A stretch of DNA of 64,000 nt from Herbiconiux solani NBRC 106740 (GTDB taxonomy: Bacteria; Actinomycetota; Actinomycetes; Actinomycetales; Microbacteriaceae). This document shows positions 58,456 to 64,000 of the stretch, piece by piece. The notes below the pieces were generated by a model. It did no database searches, was not told where the DNA came from, and worked only from the letters and a program-made list of their open reading frames with translations. Location: NCBI RefSeq assembly GCF_001571005.1, contig NZ_BCST01000010.1:1-64000 (forward strand), in the 5' to 3' direction. The translations under genes and the position numbers were made by a program. How positions within the stretch are numbered: position 1 is the stretch's first letter; each line of letters opens with the position of its first letter.

Positions 58456-61400
58456 TCAGCCTGCGGTGCAGGGGGTGAGGTCCTCGACGGCCTCGGTCAG
58501 GGTCGCGACCCCGCCGAGGAGGGTGACCTGGCGGGCGCCGAGCGCGGTGATCTGCGCCAGGGTCTCGGCCGGGACGCACCCGGACGGGACCGTGAACAGC
58601 GGAGCACCCAGCTTCGGAGCCAGCGCCGACCCGGCGAGCGCATCCGGGAACTTCTCACCCGTCGCCAGGAGGACCCGGTCGGCCGAGGTGAAGAAGTGCG
58701 CGTTGATCGCCCGCGACGACGCGTACCGGTCCGCACCCGACAGACGCTCGGTGGTCGCGATACCGGCCGCGGCGGTCTGGATGCCGGCTGAGACCGACCC
58801 CTCACCACCGGCGATCACGATGTCGGTCACCTTCAGCTCCTTCAGCAGGTCGGTGGTGGCCGCATCCAGAGCGGATGCGGTGCCGTCGACCAGGATCACC
58901 GGACCCTGACCGGCGATCGCCGAACCCGCCGACAGTGCGTCGGGGAAGTTCGACCCCGCCGCCAGCACCGCGGTGCTCGCGCCCGGCTCCGCGCCGGACC
59001 CGGTGCCGAACGCCGACTCCGCGATCGCTCGCGAGGTCGCGTAGCGGTCGGTGCCCTGCAGGCGCTCGACCGGGGCGATCTTCGCCAGCTCCGCCTCGAC
59101 GGCCGGGCTGATGGTGTTCGGCCCGCCCACGATCACGATGGAGGACGCCTTGAGGCGTCCGATCTCATCCGAGACCGCGCTCGAGACCGAGCCGGCCTGG
59201 GTGAGCAGGATCGGCGCACCGGCGACCGCGGCGGCGGGCGCCGCCGACAGCGCATCCGGGAACGACTCGCCCGACGCGACGAAGACGGTCTTCGCGCCCT
59301 CGGGGAAGCCGGCCATGGATGCGGCCACGGAGGCCTCGTACCGGTCCGCGCCCGCGATCCGGTCGACCGGGATGGTCACCTGGAGCGCGGCCGTGGCCGT
59401 GAACGCCGACCCGGCGCCGACGGCCGTGAGGGCCGCCTCGCCGAAGGCCGCATCCGCGGGGACGGTGGCCGTGAACGACACCGAGCCGTCGGTGCTGACC
59501 ACGGGGGCGGCGACGGATGCACCGGCGAGGGTCAGCGAGACCGACTCGCCGCTCCGGAACCCGGACCCCGTGACGGTGATCGTGTCACCCGGGTGCGCGG
59601 TCGCCGACGACAGGGTCAGCGTGCCCGGGGCGGCGAGCGCCTCGGCACAGGCGTCGCCCTGCGTGCCGACCGGAGGCAGCGGGGTGCCGGGCTGGCCGCC
59701 CGTGACCACACCGTCGTCCTCGCGGACCAGGATGCTGCCGAAGGCCTCGCCGAGGGTCGCACCCTGCTGGGTGTTCGACACGTTGGTGATGTAGCTCGCC
59801 GACGCGGCGGAACCCGCGGTCGAGTCGCCCTGCACCGCGACGGTGACCGGCTTGCAGATCTCGCCGACCGCGAAGTCGACCTGCTGCATGGCCGAGAGCA
59901 CCTTGCTCGAGCCGTTCGGGGCGATCGCGCTGACGTACACCGTGGTGGGCACCTCGGCGGGGCGGGAGAGCACGACCGGGAGATCGGCGTAGCTGACACC
60001 GGCGCCCTCCTCGACCTTGACGTCGGTCATCGAGACGAACGGTCGGGTCGAGAGCTCGGGCGTACCGAGCGTGACCGGCTTCAGCAGGCTGAGGTCGGAG
60101 AGCAGCACGCCGCCGGCCGCCCGGGGCGCGGTGAGGCGCACCTGCTGCACGGTGGTGATGTCGACGCCCGTGAAGGCGGTCGTCGGGATCTCGATCTGCT
60201 GCAGCAGCACCTTGCGGAGCGGGTCGACCGAACCCGGCAGCACCCGGAGGGCGTCGCCGAAGCTCGAGGCGGTGACGGAGGCCGTGCCCCCCTTGGAGTC
60301 GACGACGGTCACCGTGAGGTCGGTGCTGCCACCGACCGCGACCGAGTCATCCGGAGAGACCCGGAACGACAGGCTCTCGTGAGCGCTGAAGTCCGAGGCC
60401 GCGGCCGGGACCGGGATGCGGAGCTGACCGGCTGCCGCAGTGGCCGAGGCCGGAGCGGTGTAGGTGAAGTGCAGCGACGGGGTCGACGGCACCGAGGTCG
60501 CACGGCCGTTGCCGTACGGGGTGCTGAGGAAGCCGTAGTCCGGCGCCTGGGCGAAGCCGAGCTTCGTCACGCAGTACGGCAGCGTCGACGGCACGTCTAG
60601 CGGGCTCATGCTGACGCACGCCTGGTAGGTGCCGGCGCCGGTCGCCTGGATGGTCTGGTCGGGAGCCGTGAACAGGTTGATGTCCGTGCGGTCGCTCGGG
60701 GCATGCGTGGCGGAGACGCGCACGTCGGCCTTCGAACCGGCCGAGGCGGGCTTCGCATCCGAACCGTCGAACATCGGCATGAACTCGTCGTCGCCGCCCA
60801 GGGTCAGGCGGAACCACGCGGCGATGTAAGCGTTGCCGGCCTGGTACTGCTCGTCGCTGTTCAGGCGGGTGGTCGAGACGTTGGCGCCACAGGTCGGGTC
60901 GGTCTGACGGGAGTCCATGATGGACCAGTCGTCGCTCGTCGCGACCGGGTACTTGCCGGGGGTCCACGCGGTGTTGAAGAAGTTGTGGTTCGTCCCCATG
61001 ATGAGCACCGAGGAGCGGAACACGTCGTCGCCGTAGGCGTGACGGGAGTCGTCGATGTACTTCTGGCCCATCTGGTCCTCGACGTCGCCGTCGCAGTAGG
61101 GGAGGACGACCGCGGTCGGGATGCCGGGCACCGTCATGCGGGTGTAGTCGGTCGGAGCGAGCGGGAGGACCGCCTTGATGCCGTAGGGCTCGCCCTGCTG
61201 CAGGTTGAGGAGGGCGGCACGCATGATGCCCTCACCGCCGCGGGAGTGGCCCATCAGGCCCACGTTGCCGAGGTCGAGGTGGCCCTTGAGCTCGGGGCTC
61301 AGGCCGTTGTCGACGCCCTCGTTCGCGGCGCGGAGCAGCGCGAGGTGATCCATCACGAGCTGGGCACGGGCGAGCGCACCGGTGTCGTCGGCGAGCGTGC

Positions 61401-62211
61401 CGTCGAGTGCGTTGATCGCGTTCGCCGAGATCGAGACGACGGCGTAGCCCTGCGACGCGAGGATCTGCGCCGCGTCGTTGTAGCCGAGGTAGCTGGCGAC
61501 GTCGACCTGGTTCGGTCCGCAGGGCCAGGCGAGCGGGTTGCGCGTGCCGCCGGTGCAGGAGGTGTGCCGGCCGTGCAGGAAGACGACGACGGGAGCCTCG
61601 CCCGTCACGCCCTCCGGCATGAAGACGGCCGCGCGGATCTCGCCCTTCCGGTTGAAGCCGCGGATGTCCTCGGCCTCGTCACCGAGGTTGTAGTCCAGGC
61701 GCTTCACCGCGTAGCTGCCGGCCGCGGTCGGGTCGGCGGCGAGCACCGGGTTGACCAGCGTCGAGGGCAGCTGGGTGGCGAGCTGCTCGGCCGCGGAGCG
61801 GTCGACGTCGGCCGCGACGGCGGGGTCGCCCGAACCGAGCCAGCCCTGGTCGACGACGGTCGCGGTGGCCGCGGCCTCGTCGGGGGTCGTGACTGTCAGG
61901 GTCAGGCCGTCCAGCGACTCGGTCGCGGCGCCCAGCTCGACGCCGTCGGCCCACAGGGTCGGGACGTCGCTGCGCACCTCGATCGGCTCGCTCAGGGTCT
62001 TCGTGACCTGGTAGCCGCCGGGCACCTCGGTGACCGTGAAGTCGTCACCGGCTGCGACGGGTGAGGCGATGGACAGGGCGGCGGCTGCTGACACCGCTGC
62101 GGGGGCCGCCGGGGCGGCGAACGCCGGAGCGCTCAGGAAGGCGGGAGTCACGGCGGCGACGACGGCCGTGAACACGGCTGCCGCCCTCCACCGCGGATGT
62201 GATGCGGACAC
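58456..62211 (-). CDS. Large secreted alpha/beta hydrolase with three cell-wall-binding type 2 repeats
   Basis: A 1251-residue exported protein. Signal peptide to AFAAPA at about residue 34. A hydrolase domain follows: VVVFLHGRHTSCTGGTRNP (oxyanion loop with Cys), nucleophile Ser323 in GLMGHSRGGEG, acid in VVLPYCDGDVEDQ, His in MGTNHNFFNTAW. Beta-sandwich and Calx-beta-like parts follow (VEEGAGVSYADLPVVLSRPA, PGDTITVTGSGFRSGESVSL). From about residue 965 three CWB2 repeats occur: VDRIAGADRYEASVAASM, VERLQGTDRYATSRAIAE and TERLSGADRYASSRAINA, each with FPDALS. CWB2 repeats hold proteins on the wall non-covalently. The substrate is unknown; lipid or polyester are options. Confidence 0.9.
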   Translation of the reverse strand: MSASHPRWRAAAVFTAVVAAVTPAFLSAPAFAAPAAPAAVSAAAALSIASPVAAGDDFTVTEVPGGYQVTKTLSEPIEVRSDVPTLWADGVELGAATESLDGLTLTVTTPDEAAATATVVDQGWLGSGDPAVAADVDRSAAEQLATQLPSTLVNPVLAADPTAAGSYAVKRLDYNLGDEAEDIRGFNRKGEIRAAVFMPEGVTGEAPVVVFLHGRHTSCTGGTRNPLAWPCGPNQVDVASYLGYNDAAQILASQGYAVVSISANAINALDGTLADDTGALARAQLVMDHLALLRAANEGVDNGLSPELKGHLDLGNVGLMGHSRGGEGIMRAALLNLQQGEPYGIKAVLPLAPTDYTRMTVPGIPTAVVLPYCDGDVEDQMGQKYIDDSRHAYGDDVFRSSVLIMGTNHNFFNTAWTPGKYPVATSDDWSIMDSRQTDPTCGANVSTTRLNSDEQYQAGNAYIAAWFRLTLGGDDEFMPMFDGSDAKPASAGSKADVRVSATHAPSDRTDINLFTAPDQTIQATGAGTYQACVSMSPLDVPSTLPYCVTKLGFAQAPDYGFLSTPYGNGRATSVPSTPSLHFTYTAPASATAAAGQLRIPVPAAASDFSAHESLSFRVSPDDSVAVGGSTDLTVTVVDSKGGTASVTASSFGDALRVLPGSVDPLRKVLLQQIEIPTTAFTGVDITTVQQVRLTAPRAAGGVLLSDLSLLKPVTLGTPELSTRPFVSMTDVKVEEGAGVSYADLPVVLSRPAEVPTTVYVSAIAPNGSSKVLSAMQQVDFAVGEICKPVTVAVQGDSTAGSAASASYITNVSNTQQGATLGEAFGSILVREDDGVVTGGQPGTPLPPVGTQGDACAEALAAPGTLTLSSATAHPGDTITVTGSGFRSGESVSLTLAGASVAAPVVSTDGSVSFTATVPADAAFGEAALTAVGAGSAFTATAALQVTIPVDRIAGADRYEASVAASMAGFPEGAKTVFVASGESFPDALSAAPAAAVAGAPILLTQAGSVSSAVSDEIGRLKASSIVIVGGPNTISPAVEAELAKIAPVERLQGTDRYATSRAIAESAFGTGSGAEPGASTAVLAAGSNFPDALSAGSAIAGQGPVILVDGTASALDAATTDLLKELKVTDIVIAGGEGSVSAGIQTAAAGIATTERLSGADRYASSRAINAHFFTSADRVLLATGEKFPDALAGSALAPKLGAPLFTVPSGCVPAETLAQITALGARQVTLLGGVATLTEAVEDLTPCTAG

Positions 62212-62307
62212 AGGTCTCCTACTCGGTAAAAGGGGGGATCCTCAGCACGCTATCGGCGCGGGCGAGGCCGGAAGGCCCGCGAAATAGGATGGAAACACAC
62301 TGTTTAC

Positions 62308-62319
62308 AGACGATCGTCT
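62308..62319. promoter_or_regulatory. Perfect palindrome AGACGATCGTCT
   Basis: A 12-bp perfect inverted repeat between the divergent large hydrolase and histidine kinase genes. The AGAC..GTCT form is typical of TetR-family operators; the TetR at 57681 is the nearest candidate. Confidence 0.6.
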
Positions 62320-62377
62320 AACGAACGGCGACGGCCGGTCGTGACACACTTCTCGCAGGACCTCGGGGGGAGGGGAC

Positions 62378-63583
62378 GTGCCGGCACTTCCGCAGGGAGC
62401 GAGTGCGCGCAGCTCCGCCGCCGCCCTCTCCAGCGCCACCCTCGGCCTCGGCTCGAGCGCCCTGGTGATCGCGGCCGTCCTCGTCGTGCTGCGGAACATC
62501 GCCTCGCCGGACCACGACTCCTGGGCGGCCCTCCTCCTGCTCGTCCCGCTGGCCGGGCTCATGGTGCTCGCCCATCTGAGGCGGACCGTGCCGGTGATGG
62601 TGCTCTACCTCGTCGCCGGCTCGGCGTGCATCGGCGCGTACGCGGGGATCATCCTGATGAACGCCCCACCCGCGCTGGCCGAGTCGCCGTTCCTCCTGGC
62701 CCTGCCGCAGATCGCCTTCGTCTACACGATCGCCCCCACCGTGCTCGGCGCCCGGTCGATCGTCTTCATCGCGCTGGCCTACCTGTTCGGGCAGACGGCC
62801 GTGCTCCTCACCGCGATCTGCACGGGGATCTTCCCCCGTTTCGACTCGATGACCGCCTTCTCGACCTTCGTGATCCTGGCGGTCGGGGTGTCCAACCTAG
62901 TGTTCCGCCGGCGTTCGGCCGTCGATTTCCGGGCCGTCGAACGAGCCCGCCGCGAGTCGGACGCGATCGCCTACCAGCAGGAGCTCGAGGCGCAGGTCGT
63001 CGCGCTCTTCCACGACACCGTGCTGAGCGAGCTCACCGTGCTCTCCCACCAGGAGCCCGGCCCGCTCAGCGACACCCAGCGGGGCGCCATCCGCCGCGAC
63101 CTGACCATGATCGAGGAGGGCGCCTGGTGGCCGAGCCACACCGCGGGCCCCGACCGCGGCACGCTCCCCGGGCTCGTCGCCGAGGTCATCGACGGCATGC
63201 GGAGCGAGGGCCTCGTGATCGAGGTCGGCGGCGACATCGCCTCCCTCCACCGGCTGACGCCCGAGGTCGTGACCGCGACCGCGCTCGCGCTCTGGCAGGC
63301 CCTCGTCAACGTGCAGCAGCACTCCGGCACGGACCGCGCCGAGATCGGGGTCGACGGCGCTCCGGATGCGGTGGTCGTGATGGTCGCGGACGCCGGCTCC
63401 GGCTTCGACGAGACCGCGGTCCCGGCCGACCGTCTCGGGGTGGCCCAGTCGATCCGCGGCCGCATCCAGGACGTCGGGGGCGAGGTCAAGCTCTGGACCT
63501 CGCCCGGCAGCGGAACCGCCTACCTGTTCACCCTCCCGGTCGCTCCCGAGCACCGCTGGCCGGGGGAGGCGACGCGACCATGA
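62378..63583 (+). CDS. Sensor histidine kinase (NarL-type partner, membrane bound)
   Basis: A 401-residue protein. GTG at 62378 has GGGGGGAGGGGAC upstream. Five or six hydrophobic segments (SALVIAAVLVVLRNIAS through FVILAVGVSNLVFRR) form the sensor part; a helical linker follows. The dimer/phosphoacceptor helix QVVALFHDTVLSELTVLSHQ contains the likely phosphorylated His in FHDTV. The ATPase domain has VTATALALWQALVNVQQHSG (N box), VADAGSGFDE (G1) and GSGTAYLFTL. These kinases signal to LuxR/NarL-type response regulators, which may lie beyond the window. The next gene overlaps by ATGA. Confidence 0.9.
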   Translation: MPALPQGASARSSAAALSSATLGLGSSALVIAAVLVVLRNIASPDHDSWAALLLLVPLAGLMVLAHLRRTVPVMVLYLVAGSACIGAYAGIILMNAPPALAESPFLLALPQIAFVYTIAPTVLGARSIVFIALAYLFGQTAVLLTAICTGIFPRFDSMTAFSTFVILAVGVSNLVFRRRSAVDFRAVERARRESDAIAYQQELEAQVVALFHDTVLSELTVLSHQEPGPLSDTQRGAIRRDLTMIEEGAWWPSHTAGPDRGTLPGLVAEVIDGMRSEGLVIEVGGDIASLHRLTPEVVTATALALWQALVNVQQHSGTDRAEIGVDGAPDAVVVMVADAGSGFDETAVPADRLGVAQSIRGRIQDVGGEVKLWTSPGSGTAYLFTLPVAPEHRWPGEATRP

Positions 63584-64000
63584 GGGGCTTCCTCGCCTGG
63601 CGGAGCGCTCCGCACCGCTTCGACCCGATCAGCGCCGGGGCGATCTATCCCCTGATCGGGGTCGCCGGTGCCGGTGTGCTGGTCTACGCCATCCTCAGGA
63701 CAGTGATCGGCGCCGACCTCATCACCGACGCCGCTGCCGCCTCCGCCGCGCTGCTGCTGCTCGTCGTGGCGACGTCGATCCTCGTCGTCGTGACCGATCC
63801 CGTCCGCACCCCGGTGCGGTTCCGCGGCTTCGCCGCCGCCGTGGTCACCGTGAACCTCGCCAACATCGCCTCGGCCGTCGGCAGCTGGGACTCCGCCGAC
63901 CTGATCTGGGACAGGTGGGGGCCGATCGTGGTCGGCGTCCTCATCCTTGCCTTCGCCGAGTTCCGGCCCGGGCGCGACCTCGCCGCGGCGACCGCGGTGT
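63580..64000 (+). CDS. Membrane protein, N-terminal part (cut by window edge)
   Basis: Starts ATGA over the kinase stop and stays open to the window edge (140 residues seen). Residues MRGFLAWRSAPHRFDPISAG are followed by hydrophobic segments IYPLIGVAGAGVLVYAILR, ASAALLLLVVATSILVVV and GFAAAVVTVNLANIASAVG, then WGPIVVGVLILAFAEF. It is not a response regulator in the visible part and is probably a companion sensor or second kinase of the same operon. Complete function cannot be assigned. Confidence 0.75.
   Translation, partial: MRGFLAWRSAPHRFDPISAGAIYPLIGVAGAGVLVYAILRTVIGADLITDAAAASAALLLLVVATSILVVVTDPVRTPVRFRGFAAAVVTVNLANIASAVGSWDSADLIWDRWGPIVVGVLILAFAEFRPGRDLAAATAV

Overview
The window is GC-rich DNA from an actinobacterium. 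GTG starts are frequent, genes often overlap by four bases (ATGA or GTGA), lipoboxes read LAGC, and four surface proteins end in LAxTG sorting signals of the kind read by class E sortases. Gene families and style best fit the Microbacteriaceae; the genus cannot be told from the sequence. No rRNA, tRNA, CRISPR, insertion sequence, phage gene or origin was seen, and no gene-free stretch exceeds 300 bases.

Layout. 1-4.2 kb: housekeeping-type genes (MarR fragment, aldo/keto reductase, methyltransferase-GrpB fusion, SseB-like protein, membrane protein) with two copies of an unusual long palindrome. 4.4-8.3 kb: two LAxTG surface proteins, one an S8-like protease. 8.4-17.9 kb: an FCD-type GntR regulator divergent from a seven-gene overlapping operon with a CUT2 sugar ABC transporter (ATPase, two permeases, binding lipoprotein), a cytosolic GMC dehydrogenase with its small subunit, and an aldehyde dehydrogenase. 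17.9-27.6 kb: a minus-strand operon (oxidoreductase, copper amine oxidase, SIS-domain protein, BadF-type kinase, membrane protein) divergent from a CUT1 transporter (binding lipoprotein, two permeases, no ATPase) and followed by a UTRA-type GntR regulator. 27.7-33.3 kb: a second catabolic operon (Gfo/Idh/MocA oxidoreductase, DUF993 protein, TIM-barrel isomerase, glycerate kinase) and a LacI regulator. 33.4-35.4 kb: a secreted PAP2/haloperoxidase-type protein and a tiny membrane protein. 35.6-49 kb: a galactose-type locus (CUT2 transporter, AraC regulator, DUF5107-TPR protein, mutarotase, DeoR regulator, galT-galK-galE). 49-53.6 kb: small proteins, an MFS exporter with a divergent TetR regulator and paired operators, and an AHSA1-like protein. 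53.6-64 kb: an LAxTG-anchored S15 hydrolase, GtrA and VanZ-like membrane proteins, a TetR regulator, a large cell-wall-binding alpha/beta hydrolase, and the start of a histidine-kinase operon cut by the window end.

How the parts work together. The window is mostly a sugar-scavenging region with three ABC importers, each paired with oxidoreductases, kinases or isomerases and with local regulators. The operons at 9.3 and 27.8 kb carry nearly identical LacI-type operators (GGAAAGCGCATTCC and GGAAAGCGCTTTCC), which suggests one split regulon under the LacI protein at 32.3 kb. It may oxidise a sugar or cyclitol with the GMC enzyme and finish through glycerate kinase. The most unusual combination is the copper amine oxidase translationally coupled to a SIS-domain sugar isomerase/deglycase and a sugar kinase, next to a CUT1 importer and a UTRA regulator. 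This resembles the layout of fructosamine (frl) operons and may be an undescribed route for sugar-amine conjugates or amino sugars; that reading is inference.
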